The notes beneath the pieces were generated by a model. The model was not told the DNA's origin. It did no database searches and saw only the letters and a list, made by a program, of their open reading frames with translations. From Melastoma dodecandrum (taxonomy: Eukaryota > Streptophyta > Magnoliopsida > Myrtales > Melastomataceae): 64,000 bases of DNA. Below are positions 14,842-27,790 of the stretch, in pieces. The stretch covers positions 868,001-932,000 of the forward strand of contig JARUPY010000248.1 of assembly GCA_029817715.1 (NCBI GenBank), given 5' to 3'. The translations under genes and the position numbers were made by a program. Every line of letters starts with the position of its first letter. The stretch's first letter is position 1.

Positions 14842-16927
14842 CTATTGATTGGTCTGCGGGAGACACCCATTTGCATCCAAGAGGCTCAAGGAAGTTGACG
14901 ATGAAGCGGATATGATACCCGATTTCTCAGTCTCCTCTTTGTCCTGATTGAAAGCTTCGGAGAGTTTCTCTTTCACCTCGTTATGTTTCAGCCTCTTCCT
15001 CAGTTGTTCTTCCGGGGTGTCGTCGCCGGCCAACTCTATCCAGGACAGGTCCTTATCCATGAGTTTGTTGATCACGGCGGAGCACCGAGGAAAGAAGCGT
15101 TTCCCGAGTTCCGCTGCTCATGTGACATCGATTAAGACATTGATCAAAAGAGGGTTGAGCAAACAAAGACGACCTGTCAGTTACCGGTTTTAGAAAGTGC
15201 CCTCATCCTATTACGGTGCTCCTCTTGAATCACGAAAGGAGATTCGTTGAGGTCCATCGGAGCTCCCTGCTTTCTTGTCAGTTTCTTAATGTCGACCTGA
15301 GGGAATTCAGTAGTCCCATCTACTTGGGCAATCTCCATCGCCACTTTTGCTTCCTGAGGGAATAGAAGCTTCGCAAGTGCCACTAGACATCAACACATAT
15401 CGAAACGTAAGCTGTCAGACAGCAGGAAATCAAGGACGTAGGTGCAATGAAACTGCAACTGTACGCACATATCTACATGTAAGGCTGGACGTACCTCTGT
15501 TTTCTAGATATAGGAGGTCTCGACGTAGATCTTCGCCTGCTACAGCGAGGGAAAGTGAAGCTTCTCCAAGCAACGGGTCTCTTCTCTCCGCTTGCTCCAA
15601 GATTTCCACGCATAACCGTTCCTTGGAAGAAGACTTCCCTTCCTCGGGGACCTTATAATAATCCACGGCCCGAGTGAGCCTTTTGGCAATCGTGAGGGCC
15701 TTTCTTCCATCCGTGGTCAGATCAGACGGCCGAGCTCCTTTAACCAAAAGTGAAATGATAATTTTCGGCTCTTTCCTTATTGCAGCAGTATGCAGAACCG
15801 TGTAGCCCCTGGAGTTCCTCGAGTTAGCGTCCGCGATGTCTATATCAAGAAGCTCGACCGTGGTCTTTACATCGCAATACGCAACGGCGTAATGGAGTGC
15901 ACAGGCATCATCTAAAGTAGTACGAGCCTCCTTCAGAAGCATCCTCACCAATTCCACGTCGTCTGAATCCAGAGCCCTGTGTATTCTCTTCACGTGTTTA
16001 TCAGGAGTGCTGTTGAACTGAGGCCCGTTCAAACCTAACTCTGACCTCGAACCTGTGACTCGTTTCACGATGCCACCAGGCAAGGCTTTATCCAGAGTGA
16101 TCCCATCTACATCAGACTTGACTAAGATTTTGACGCACCTTGTGGCCAGTTCATCGCACGAGTTGTTGCACATGTTTGCGAATGACAAGACCATCAATAT
16201 ATCATCTACTGCGACCTTGTCGAGAATGTCTAGAAGGTGTTTCTGCGAACACACAGTCGAAATCATATTTGGAACGGATCAGCAGATACGAGCTCAGTTG
16301 GCCACAAACTACATTAATCAGAATCACAAAGTATGCAACCAATATCGGCAGTTGCATCAACACCTCGTAATTTATAATACTCTATGGTCAAATCAAACGA
16401 ACCTGATACATGTCGACCAAGTCGGAGACGCGGAAGGTGCAGGCGACGAACAGGACGTGGACGAGGAACTGAACTGCCGGACGGCACGCCGTGTGGCAGC
16501 ACTCCTCGTCGACGCACTCGCAGACTCCCTTGACCAGCGGACCCCTGACTTTCCCGCCGTACAAGTACCCAAGCACCTCAACCACGGCATCCCGAGAGAC
16601 CTCCACGTCGTCTCTCCCCAGCAGCTCCTTGAGCTCGAGGTCGACCTTACCGGCGACGAAGGCGGATCTGAAGAAGGAGCTACGTGATGACAGGATACAA
16701 CGGTGGAGTGGGATGGCAGTGGCTGCAGCTGCCGCAGCGCCGGGAGTCGGAAGCAGGAGCTTCGCATCCGCGAAGAAGTCGAACGTCGAGGAGGAGGAGG
16801 AGACAACCGAGGAGAGGTTATCGGAGAGGAGGGAAAGGGCGTTGGGAATAGGGAGGAGGGGTAAGGAATTTGAGGAGTAGATGCTGCTGTGGCTATTGGA
16901 GTCGGAGTTAGTCCCGGCGGAGGCCAT
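14842..16927 (-). CDS. NPR1: NPR1-type salicylic acid receptor/co-activator
   Basis: Minus-strand exons 16927-16403, 16242-15495, 15382-15185 and 15113-14842 join in frame to about 580 residues, close to the 593 of Arabidopsis NPR1, with the family's four-exon structure. NPR1 senses salicylate, enters the nucleus and co-activates TGA factors for systemic resistance. Exon 1 holds the BTB/POZ domain (DFFADAKLLL, HRCILSSRSSFFRSA) and the zinc-binding-type Cys/His cluster CVDEECCHTACRPAV. Exon 2 holds ankyrin repeats (ALDSDDVELVRMLLKEA, LDDACALHYAVAYCDVKT, RNSRGYTVLHTAAIRKEP). Exons 3-4 hold the NPR C-terminal domain (VELGKRFFPRCS with V to A at the splice). LDDACALHYAVAYC and KRFFPRCSAV place it with NPR1/NPR2 rather than NPR3/4. 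An upstream in-frame Met at 16972 would add 15 residues; 16927 has the better ATGG context. The tail after residue ~560 is short and lacks the Lys/Arg-rich terminal cluster of Arabidopsis NPR1. It converges with the HSF gene, 340 bp apart. Confidence 0.93.
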
Positions 16928-18346
16928 GGCCCCGGTGTTTGCACGGACGGGGGCGGCGATGGGGGGAATCAAAACGACATCGGACTGAAGGGAGGGAAGT
17001 CAACGGAGGTCGGATTGACTGGCGGCGACGGTTTGGTTTGGTTTTGGTTCCAGTTTTAAATAAAGAGAGGGGGGTGGGGGGTGGAATGGGATTAGTGACG
17101 GACGACCGAGAGCTGACGTTCATAGCTTGGAAGCTGGGGCATGCGGGCGTGACCAAGTCTTTCCTTTCCTATTGATGACGTGGTATGGGAAGTAGTTTAA
17201 AAGTGTCTATTTTATTGCATAGACATAGACTAATAGTGCTCTTGAATAGTAAAGTGTAATTATTTACGTCCTGGGACTTTGTTATTACAGGGCATCGAAG
17301 TTTTTATCAACACCAACCAATCGTCGTAAAAGACCGGCCCCCCACCCATTGGTCGGGCCCAATGGGAAGGTCCCGGCGTCTTGATTTTATGGGCCTTAAC
17401 AATTTAAACCGGGCTGGTCTTCAGGCCCTATAAGATGATCCGGACCCCTTCTGCTGAACATCAGGCCGTTTCTTCGTTTTCTTTCTTTTCGTGCAAATAG
17501 GAAAGAGGTTTCGCGTATTTAACTTTTAGATGAACTGCTTGTGCCATTTTTTTGTTTTTAAATTATATATATATATATATAGGCTGAACATTAGGCTGTT
17601 TTATCGCCCATCGCGGACTTCCATTCTTAACCATATTTATTTTGATGATCAGAGTCTCATTCTAATATACAAAAGTAGGATGGCCTTTTATCTATATCCC
17701 GAAAATACATATTCGCACGAACTGTCCAATAGTTACAAAAATGATTGATTGAAACTGTTTGACTTTTCATTGTCAAACATGTGGCTTCCTAGTTGATTGT
17801 TCCTCTCTACAATCTCTTGACCTATATTTATTGGCATTCATAGTAGACCGTCTTAATTAAATTTTTGGGCCCGTAATGATTTGAACTGGGCTGATTGTAG
17901 GCCCAATATAAAACCCCGGCATAAGGTTGAGAAATAAGACACAAAAAAAAAAACCACCACGGCGCTCTTAATTTGCGTGCAGAAGCGCTGTTGTTTTCTT
18001 TGTTCCTTTCCTCTTGGGGACTGTTGATAGTTGAATTCGTCGTTCGAACGCGAACAAAAGAGTTCTTCGGTTTTGACTGGACTTTACTTGTAATAATAAT
18101 AATAATAAGAAGAAGAAGAACCACCTAACCACGTTTCCAATCCAAACAAAGAACGGTCGAATACGACGACTATGCCCGACTCCTGCCTGATTACATCAAA
18201 TCGCCGCAGCATTTTCCAGTTCCCACGTACGGAACCGTTGATCGAGCATTAATATCAATATAAAAATTGGCAGTGCAATAACTGCGAGAACACGCCAGCC
18301 CGACGGAATCTTTACCTAATAAAAATAAATCAAAATATCAAAATAT
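16928..18346. other. Intergenic, AT-rich
   Basis: NPR1 promoter side followed by AT-rich DNA with an (AT)n run at 17565-17580 and a (TAA)n/(GAA)n run at 18091-18120. I see no supported gene; open frames here are short and of low complexity. Confidence 0.5.
18091..18120. repeat. Compound (TAA)n-(GAA)n microsatellite
   Basis: Six TAA units run directly into GAA units at 18091-18120. Similar simple repeats occur at 17565-17580 (AT), about 20523-20540 (AAT), 26045-26069 (AGA) and about 44096-44110 (AT). Confidence 0.85.
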
Positions 18347-19175
18347 GCTATTAATTATTGATCAATTTTCTGTTTTGACTTAAGCTTTGTTTGTTATATG
18401 ATTTTTACCCGAGCTTTCATTTTAACATATTTTATGCCCTGACGTCTAGGACGTTACTGAGCCTACCGACGTGGACTTAAAAGGATCCGATGTGGTAAAA
18501 TTTTGCCTCTCCACGTCGTTCAAGAAGTAACTTCGAATTAAAATTACTTTGAACCCTAATCCCCCCTTTCTTCGCATTCTCAGGAATGAGAGGCGATGGC
18601 AGAGGCGTGGCTGAGGGCTTTACCCAAGGCCAGGGAGGTTAATGCTACCAAGGTTGAATCCTGGATCGACTGTAACCGCTCTTTCCTCTCCTCCGAGCTC
18701 AAGTCCATGGAGCGTTCGGAGCTCATCGAGCGCCTCAACTCCATCCAGAACATCCTCAGGATCCCCCCGATCACCCGCCTCCTTTTAGCCTCCTCCTTCC
18801 TCTTCCCCTCAGGTTCAACCATAATGTCCCCCCTTAAATTAATGACGTAAAAAACCTACTTCCGAAGTTGTGGAGTTTGAGGCGGGTGGAAAGGGGAAAG
18901 AAAGGGGATTATGGTTTAAGTAATTTTAATTCGAAGTCCTTTTTCGTTGAGGCCATAATAGGGACACAGTGTCGCCACGTATGAGTGACGTGGAGAGGTA
19001 AAAATTTACCACATCGGATCTCGTTAAGTCCACGTCGGTCGGCTCAGTAACGTCGTCGACGTCAGGCCATAAAATAGGTTAAAACGGAAGCTCGGATCAA
19101 AATCATATAACAAACAAAGCTTGGGTCAAAACAGAATTTTGGTCAATAATTGAGACAATAATTTAATAGTGTGCC
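18347..19175. mobile_element. Small inverted-repeat transposon carrying an exon-like fragment
   Basis: Two arms about 225-285 bp long, 18347-18572 and 18892-19175, are near-exact inverted copies. For example, GCTTTGTTTGTTATATGATT at about 18385 has its reverse complement near 19105. The stretch around ACGTGGACTTAA near 18472 matches the complement near 19033. The right arm has an extra ~30 bp relative to the left. The unpaired core, about 320 bp, contains a gene-like fragment (18596-18812). This is the architecture of a non-autonomous Mutator-like or foldback element with captured sequence. No transposase is present. The exact ends and target duplication cannot be set by eye. Confidence 0.75.
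18596..18812 (+). pseudogene. Exon-like gene fragment inside the inverted-repeat element
   Basis: An ATG opens 72 clean codons beginning MAEAWLRALPKAREV, rich in Leu, Glu and Arg and of normal amino-acid composition, ending at a plausible donor (TCAG/GTTCAA). No continuation exon is found before the right arm. I do not recognise the family with confidence. It looks like the first exon of a host gene picked up by the transposon rather than a functional gene. Confidence 0.45.
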
Positions 19176-21275
19176 TAAAAATAAAAAGGAACGACCCCCC
19201 GCGTATAATTGCCGGCCGACTATTATTGGCATGCCATTAACATTAAACTTATTGAATGCATTATCGATGTAAATAAAGGGTTAGAATCCTCAGACGCACC
19301 ACCGACTACCACCTGTTCGCTCGACATCTGGTCTCCCTTAAGACGTGTCTAGAGCTCGAATCTTCGTGTTCGTACGGAGAAAACATGCGAATTACCATTT
19401 CATGGCTGAAAACCTCCCTACATGATTAAGCCTCCATATACGTGTCGTTGTCGCATGCGGATTGACTATTTCTTCCCTTCTCCCCCCTCCCCCCCAAAAT
19501 AAAAAAACGATACTCAAATTACAATGATAAAACCACGTCCTTATCACCGCACCTCATACTAAAACAGGGATAATAAAAAAAGAACAAAAGGAGTCATATT
19601 ACTCTCATTTAATTTCATATTGCGGCGGCTAATCATGGATTTTGTTTTTTTTTTTAAGACAATCCATTTGTGTAAAAGTGGGTTATGTTTTAAGACATCA
19701 TGTCGGCATGATGTAGGGTTGATTGCCAACAGGTCAAATGAAATCGGGTATGGGATCCCCGCGAGCCGATGGTGTTTCGAATGCAACGTGTTTGATTAGT
19801 ATAATAATAATAACATCAAGAAAACAGAGAGAGGGTCAAATTGGTTAGGGGTCAGCGTCAACATACGTGTCGGGGATACTATTTCTCTCCTTACCTTTAT
19901 GTTTAGCTTCCCGTGGTGTGTGAACGTGGTGACCTCAAGAGAATTTAAAAGAGTGGAAAGGAAAACGAGATCTTAGAATTTTTCGATTAGAAGAAGGGTG
20001 TAAGAAAATTTCAAACGCGGTAATTAATTCACTGTTTGGGTTTTGACTATAACTTCCTAAGGATCGTGTCGCAACTGTTTGTCGATAACCATCCCAACTT
20101 GGTGCCGTCGAACATCCTGGACCGACCATGGAGATTGCAGTTATCGCGACACGAAAAGAAAAGTTGTGATATGAATGAATGCATTGTAATAAAACCGGGC
20201 AGACCAACTTGCCCAACCCAGCAGAGAGGGAAGGGTTGGCCTACCATCGCGGCAGCGGATACGAACAATGATTGGATATACGCGGGCGATGAGTTATGAT
20301 TCGTCCGCCGAGATCTTCGGCGTTGCCCATAAGCAAAACAGCCTCTTCCTACTAATCCCTAATCCTGAACCCGCATTATTGTGGGGGCAATGGATGGATG
20401 GGATGAAACTTAGATAACATTTCGTCTGAATGATCTTGAACATTGGGTTTGCTCATCGGAAAGAAAACAAAAACTCCAGCGATGCAAATTGGATTGCATC
20501 GAACCGGGCAAAAATTTTATCTTAATAATAATAATAATAAACCTTTCGGGAGTTCTTCTGACTTTTAAAACCCCGAAGAAGAGAAACAAGAACTGACTCT
20601 CAAATCAGCACAAAAAGCTGATGCCACAACCAACCTCATCAAACGCGGTTCTTGTTCTTCTCCATTTGAATGAAACTCACAAACCATAACCTTTTCGTAC
20701 AATATTTTATCGAATTTTGAAATAAAGCTACCTTCCTCGCACCATATCTAAGCTGCGTACAGACAATTATATACTAAAATATATTTCTAAATTTTTATTT
20801 GGGTACGGTCCAAAAAATTGTACTTATAAGTTTATTAATTATGAAATAGACCTGTGGTGAAGGATTCAGCTTCATAAAAAAATGACTCTCCATAGGCTGA
20901 CAGGACTGGCTTTAGGGCAAGGGCTTACTTTGTTTGACCCCGCCCCCCAACCCCAAACCCATCATCCACTTCCCTGTTAACTTTCTCCATTCCTGGAATC
21001 CTCCACCACCACCACCTACTCCTCCTCTAATAGTTATTTAAACCGAAAACCGCCACCCCAGTTTCTGTCCAACTTCTTCAGCAGAATCCCACCCTGCATC
21101 TTCCTCCGCTCTTTCCCTCCCAAGATCTTTTTCTTAGATTAGAATTTTCCACACTCCTTTTTCAGGAAGAAGGCGTGTGTATAAGCAGAGGGCAAGTCAG
21201 GGTCCCCTGCCTCAAACGCATCCCACGCCACCCAGATCAATCTCTCGATCCCCTTACATTTATTTATTTTTTTTT
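19176..21275. other. Intergenic, upstream of IQM gene
   Basis: AT-rich with simple repeats near 19801-19812 and 20523-20540. No gene is supported. The last 300 bp is pyrimidine-rich leader of the IQM gene with a TATA-like TTATTTAAA near 21034. Confidence 0.5.
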
Positions 21276-23227
21276 ATGATAACCCAGCTTGGGAGAGAGG
21301 GTTTCAGAGATCTGATGACCAACCCTGTTGCTCCCACCAAGACCAGCTCCAAGACCTCCTCCCTCAACCTCAAGAACCACAAACCCGATAACGTGGTCGT
21401 CTCCCTCGAGAGGACTCTGTCCTTTTCGAATTTCCTTCAAGGCAAAGAGCCCAGCCCCCTCCCCAAGAGATCGAGCGAGAATGCGGTGGTTTTGGTTAGT
21501 AAGCCGTCCAGGGCATCGTCGCTTCATCAGCCAGATATCTTCTTCTCTCCAAAGCCGATCAGCGAGATCAACGAGGCCGCTGTTAAGGTCCAGAAGGTGT
21601 ATAAGGGTTATAGGATCCGTAGGAGCCTCGCGGATTGTGCCGTCGTGGTAGAAGAGCTATGGTTAGTGCGATTTTTTTTTTTTTTAATTTAGTAGAACCA
21701 GGGAATTTGCATTGCCAACAGGACTAATTTCTTAAAACCAATATGTTTGCAGGTGGAAGGCTATAGATTTTGCGGCACTGAAGCATAGTTCAGTTTCATT
21801 CTACAAGGACGACAAGCCAGAAACAGTCGCTTCACGGTGGGCTAGAGCGAGAACCCGCGTAGCCAAGGTAAGGAGCTTTTGGATCATGCCCTGGAATTTC
21901 AATTTTAAGGAACTTTTTTGTCTGATAAGTGGATGTTGTTCTGTGCATCAGGTAGGAAAGGACTTGTCCAAAGACGAGAAGGCTCAGAAGCTGGCTTTAC
22001 AGCATTGGCTCGAAGCGGTAAGCATGAATTGCTGTTTCATTGATGGTGATGTCGAAGGTTTCTCGATCCCTTTGCAAATTGCACAGTGGATTTGAATCTG
22101 ACCTGATTACTCCTTTGCAGATTGATCCACGGCATCGTTATGGACACAACTTGCATATGTACTACGACGTGTGGTTCCAGAGCGAAAGCACGCAGCCCTT
22201 CTTCTACTGGTTAGATGTCGGACAAGGAAAAGACATCAATCTCGAAAAGTGCCCGAGAACCAACCTGCAAAAACAATGCATCAAGTATCTCGGACCTGTA
22301 AGCACTCCATCGATGCATTCCCTAAATCGAAACAACTTCCATGGATCATCCGAGGTGCTGTACTTACCGATTCTTTTTTTCGAAATGCAGACCGAAAGGG
22401 AAGCCTACGAAGTGGTAATCCGTGATGGCAAGCTCGTGTACAAGCTAAGTGGGGTGCCGGTCACAACTGTGGAAGGCTCAAAGTGGATATTCGTGCTGAG
22501 CACGTCGAGGGCCTTCTACGTCGGCGAGAAGAAGAAGGGAGTGTTCCAGCACTCCAGCTTCCTGTCGGGGGCGGCCATCACGGCCGCCGGTAGGCTGGTC
22601 TCTCGCTACGGAGTCCTCGAGGCGATCTGGCCCTACAGCGGCCATTACCACCCGACAGAGGAGAATTTCAGGGAGTTCATCGGATTCCTGGAGGAGCACA
22701 ACGTCGATCTCAGCAACGTCAAGGTACTTTCCAAATCACGAAGTTGATCGTCCCTAAGCTATCCGATTACCACCGAATAATCATCTCAATTTCGTGCATT
22801 TCAGAGATGCGCCGTCGACGACGACTATCCATACACGAGCTCGAGCGGGGAATCCAACCAGGGGGCGACGGCGGGATCTGCCGTCGCCACAGTTGTTTCG
22901 GAGGAAAAGACTGTCGCCGTCGCCGGAGAAAGGCGGCCGAGAAAGCCAGACGGCGGTGAGGCGACGGCGTTCGACCTGGCGAGGCGGTTGTCGCGCAAGT
23001 GGTCGTCGGGGACGGGGCCGAGGATCGGGTGCGTGCGGGACTACCCTATAGAGCTGCAGACGCGCGCGCTGGAACAAGTCAACCTGTCTCCCCGCGTTGC
23101 CAATGGGCAGTTCCGGAGTTACGGCCCGATTCCTTCTCCTCGGCCCAGCCCAAAATGCAGGCTGTCTCCCAGGCTTTCCTATATGGGCCTTCCCAGCCCG
23201 AGAACACCTGTTCCCCCGGCCTGCTGA
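21276..23227 (+). CDS. IQM: IQM-family calmodulin-binding protein
   Basis: Six exons, 21276-21661, 21753-21867, 21952-22017, 22121-22297, 22391-22723 and 22805-23227, join in frame to about 499 residues. IQM proteins bind calmodulin without calcium through one IQ motif and act in stomatal and stress responses. The IQ motif is [18 protein letters not shown], about residues 90-110. The conserved core follows: [20 protein letters not shown], the MYYDVWF and [13 protein letters not shown] blocks, [15 protein letters not shown] and the HSSFLSG segment. The C-terminus has the family signature [15 protein letters not shown] and a Ser/Pro-rich tail with repeated SPR motifs. The chosen start ([10 protein letters not shown]) is the first Met in the IQ frame downstream of the leader; an earlier in-frame Met at 21177 reads leader sequence. 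Upstream intron 5 at 22724-22804 is short. Confidence 0.92.
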
Positions 23228-26200
23228 GGGCCCAATAGGCCTCTTGTCTTAATTAAGCTAACGAGATCAGGGTCTTAGCTCTTACTTTAGGAAACCATAC
23301 TTTTGTTGATTGATTCATTTCTTGTTCTTTTTTTTTTCAAATCTCTTGGAGCAATAAGAAGGAATGTCTTGATTCTCTTGTGATCCAAATCAAACCCACA
23401 ATAGTAATTGGGACACAGTACGTTGGGACTGAAAAACCTTTAGCAGCGAAAGCAAGAGAGATCCGCTTGTCAATCCATCTTGTTTTCTGTCTATCTGGGT
23501 TTGGTGGTGATTTAACTGGGATTTGCTTCAGAAAGTAAAAGATCTGTTTTTGCTTGGAGAAGGCTTGAAAAAAAAGAAAAAATACTCCGGCCATGTTGTT
23601 GAGTGCAGATTGGTTGCTCCCCCTTCTGAAATGATACATGTCTTGACTTGCTGAAGTTATGGGAGGATTTTTCTTTCCATGCACGGAGAAGTGTGAAGAA
23701 GAGATCCAAGCAATCTTCAAGCAAAGAAGTAAAAGCTGCAGCAGGGCTTTTGCCTCTCTGTTGTGTGCTTACTGTTTCTTTCTGTGATTGTAGTTTTGGC
23801 AAATTCTTTTACCTAGCTCCCCTGTTCATGACATCACCTCCTCTTTTTATCAACACCCCGGTTTGCTTTGCCCTGGACAAAGAAAAAAATAAATCTTTCC
23901 CAGTTTCCAACCTCCCAAAATGATAAAAAGTGCATCCCATGGTTGATATCACGGGGTAACTCACAGTCTTTAACTCAAGTTTGAAATCTTCTTAAGACAG
24001 CTAACTGCTAAAGGGTTGGGTGCCTTTTTCTGATAATTATTTTGTCACCGATCTGGGGTGATGAAGGGTGAGTTTAGGAACAAAATGGTACCACCACATA
24101 TGCCCATGTGCTTTGCTGCAGATCTTCTTCTTTCTGGCCCCTTCCCTTTTTCTTTTTCCACCCTTCTCCCTGTGCACGAAAGTCCTAAAAGGTCATCATC
24201 ATCCATAAACTCAGTACTCACGACATCAATCCCCAGAAGGGATTGGGCCCTATGCTTGCTCTTTTGGTTTTGCTTCTTTCGTGCATTATATAAAGCTGAC
24301 ACCCGCCACACCCCTTACTTCTCTGTTTCTTGAGCATCCCATGAGGGAGTTGATCACACCATATAATCGAAACTGGGGGATGAAGATGGACTGTGGAGTG
24401 GTGGGTCAGCGGCAGTAATTATTTCCTTCGCCTTGACTGGAGTACACCATGCCTTCAATTGACTAATCATAACTGCCGTACACTGCTCTGCTATCCAGCC
24501 GCCTCCTCAGTTCAGTATAAGTAAAAAGATAAGAACATAACCGACCGACCAAAACTCGTCGGCCGCGTCAAGAATCTCGTCAACAGTAGAGTTAAAAGAT
24601 TGGCGCGCAATGGTTGCATACATTTGCATCCTTCCCCCCAACCTCATCGTTTTTTAACATGGTATTGGTATACCTAAAGTTGTTGTGGTGCTTTTGCTGC
24701 AAGATGTGCAGCAAATAATTGAGAAAAAGGGACTTTGCAGGGAAATCGGTGTAAACTACACCATGTAATCATATAAACCACAAATCAAAACCAACGGCGA
24801 AAAATTGAATCGTTTACGCGTATTTACGATCATCGAGAAAGAACAAGGAAAAGCAAAACATACCGTTATTTACTGTATTTGTCATGTCGTGAATCAGAAG
24901 TAAGAAACTAGAGCGGTGTGGATCTTTTTCCCCTTTTTCCTTCCTGTACGACTGCTCTCCCGGATAAGGCGAAAGAAACTGGCGATCAAATATTTATATA
25001 TGATTTTTTTGTGAAAAGTCATTTTTACCCCTTAATAAATAAAAATCTAAAGGATAGTAAAAGGAACTTAGCCGTAAATAACCATAATCTGTATAACTTA
25101 CGATCGTATCCATCAATAGACTATAGGATATAAATGACCTACACTCAGCCGTAAACCACATCAAAAATACGAGATGCGCATATCCCAATAGTTTTGATGA
25201 TGACGATAGTGGGATTTCATGTAATATATTATGTTACGGTATGTTTTATAAAATATACTTTTATAAAATAGAATAAAAGGCAATATAAAATTATACAATT
25301 AATGGGCCCAAAAATTCCAACCACGGGTCATTTGGACTTTTACTTACATCGCCCTATGGTCTATGACAATGCCCGACTAAAGGAAAGCTCTCCTCCTCAC
25401 ATTTTGGCTCGCGGGTTTTGTTTGTATTAGGTTAATTGTTTGCCCCCACTTTGCTGTCACTCTGAGGAAAGGAGTAAAACCATCTTCATAGGCACCCCAT
25501 TTTGGCTTGTGCCATAACCACAGACCAGAAAAGACTGCCCTGATATAGGCCAGGAAAGGTAGGCGATGAGGAGGAGGAGTTTATTTGTGATTTTTCATCC
25601 TGGATTCCCATCACGTGATCATTAAATGCATCAAACTGTCGAAGAATCCCCCCCTAATCATATTTTCAGTGGTCAGATAAGTACCAACAGGTCTCAACAA
25701 ACTCGTGCTTACCATCTTCGTGTGCCGACAGAAGCGAGAGAAACAACAACACGTTGGCGTCGGATGTGTGGCTTAGAACTTCTTATGAATTCTTAAAACA
25801 TGACTCGGTTCAGGTTGTCTGTGGCTTAGAACTAACTACCTCTCTATCTATACATGCAGCTGATATGGGGTTATCCACAATTATGTTCCTTTCCAGTCTC
25901 CGGACGGACCTGTTATGTTATAAATCATTGTACCAGGTTCACAAACAGTGAGGTAAGGAAAGGACAAGACACAGAGAGACGGAAGTCAGTCCTTCTTTCT
26001 GAGGTTTACAAAAAGAAATGAAAGCTTTGCAGGAAAGGGAGTGCAGAAGAAGAAGAAGAAGAAGAAGAATAGGAGGAGGGGAATCACTTGCACGACAAGC
26101 AAACATCTCTTTCAATCCAGACTCGTGTCAATCCCCCCTCTCTCCCCCCCTCTAGCTGCTGTCCTATTTAGTTCCCATTTCTCAATCACCATCCAATGCA

Positions 26201-26349
26201 AATCCACTCCCCACCCCTTTTTAGAAAACAGACATTTGTTACAAATTACAAAGTCCTCTCTCCCTCCCATTTTTTGACAACGAATGAATGAGTGAGTGAC
26301 TCCCTCGAGAAGGCAGCTACTCACATCAACTCGGTCAAGAATAAAAAAA
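23228..26349. other. Long intergenic stretch
   Basis: About 3.1 kb with no supported gene. Open frames are short, Phe/Ser/Lys-rich and lack motifs. An AGA microsatellite lies at 26045-26069, just ahead of the EPFL leader. I see no retroelement, RNA gene or long repeat here. Confidence 0.5.
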
Positions 26350-26842
26350 ATGAGGGCGGCAGCAATCATCATGATGTGGGTCGCTCTAAATGCAGCAAGT
26401 TTGGCACCTACAGCATACTCGAGGGATTCGTTGCCTGACAAGCAGATAAACACAGAGAGCAAACCAGGAACATCCCACTTCATGGAAGCTCTCAGCTTCC
26501 AAACGGTATGGCTTCTTTGACCCAGAAACAAGTTTCAGTTCAGGAAACATGGTGTGGGTGTTGGGTTCTTAGTTTTTTGTTGTTTACTTTGTGTCTTGAA
26601 AGAAGGGAGAGATTGGGTTGGGAGGAAAGGATCTAAAAGGTGATAAGTCAGTGAGCAGGGGGCTGAAACTGATGGGGAGGATAGGGTCAAGGCCGCCGAG
26701 CTGTGCCAACAGGTGCGGGCAGTGCGCGCCATGTGACGCTACTCAGATCCCGGCCAGCACTGATCGCAAGACAGTGGATTACACGAACTACGAGCCAGAA
26801 GGGTGGAAGTGCAAGTGCGGAACTCACTTCTTCGACCCGTGA
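26350..26842 (+). CDS. EPFL: EPIDERMAL PATTERNING FACTOR-like secreted peptide
   Basis: Exons 26350-26505 and 26603-26842 give a 131-residue preproprotein. The first ~24 residues are a signal peptide (MRAAAIIMMWVALNAASLAP). A variable propeptide follows. The mature C-terminal domain starts near IGSRPPSC and has six cysteines in the EPF/EPFL pattern: C-x3-C-x2-C-x2-C, a loop, then WKCKCG, ending HFFDP. EPFL peptides are secreted ligands of ERECTA-family receptor kinases and adjust stomatal density, organ growth and inflorescence shape. The short loop with TNYEPEGWKCKCG fits the EPFL group rather than EPF1, EPF2 or stomagen (EPFL9). I cannot assign the member. A Met 54 bp upstream in the same frame would spoil the signal peptide, so 26350 is preferred. 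It is a standalone gene with no related neighbour. Confidence 0.88.
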
Positions 26843-27513
26843 AGATTATCTTCTTTCTTTTGGTCCGCTTTTCCTTCCTAACTTCCCGACTCCAAACTAG
26901 CCAGCAAAGATCTTCTGTACATATAGAGATGGGAATGTTGGAGCAATGTGACCTTCCGAGTGCGTATGCAATTCGAATGTGATTAATAGTATTTCTTTGT
27001 GGTGGTGCTTCACATGTAACATCGTGTTTTCAAAAATTCTCGAAACGCTATTCGAGTAAAGAATTTTTCTAAATTATAAAATAGTATTTTTTCAAATTAA
27101 CCTTACATTCATATAAACCTCGAATCTTACGTCTGTGTCGTCATTTTGCTATGAAATGAAACTTAGCCTTGTTCGCATTGTGTAACTAAATCGATGGGAC
27201 AACGACATGTAAACTTTTTTTTAATTGCTAATCAAATGCACACGAAAATTGAAAAAAAAAAACACAAAATGTAAAACCTTAAATAAATCAGTACGGAGCG
27301 GACACTTGTCGACTATCTTCTTGTGTCTTCGGCGTCGCCCCCGAAGCCGCCGTCTTCGGACAACCCTCGACCAAGATCCTTCCTTTCGGTTACGAGCCCT
27401 GTCTATCCTAAGCGAACTCCAAGACCCTTCTCCAGATCTGCTCGAAGTCTATCGAAAACCCCTACGAAGTGAATCCCCCCTAGTCCCCCCTGGGCACCTC
27501 GTCCACCGTCATC

Positions 27514-27765
27514 GTGAGTTACACCCGCCCCTGAATCATTTCGTCTCTTGTTGTCGTAATTGTTGGGTGTTTCTCGATGGAGGTAGTTTGTGTTGATCTG
27601 TTGAATTCGGGGGTGGAGGCATGAGGTCGTGTCTAGTTCGGATTATTGGGTTCTAATTTGGATTTTTTATTACCGTTTGTTATCCGAGATTTTGGAAAGA
27701 CTCGGACTATGGTTTGTGGAGATGGATTTCCGTTATTGAATTGGCTCGTTAAATGTTACGGGCAG
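27514..27765 (+). other. Probable 5' leader intron of the first NMT gene
   Basis: A GTGAGT donor at 27514 and a CAG acceptor at 27763-27765 bracket T/G-rich sequence just upstream of the ATG at 27791. The paralogue at 30727 has the same arrangement (GTGAGT at 30434, CAG ending 30700), so the leader intron predates the duplication. The rest of 26843-27790 is intergenic with no gene seen. Confidence 0.55.
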
Positions 27766-27790
27766 AGATTTGGCGTTGAGGATTACCAAG

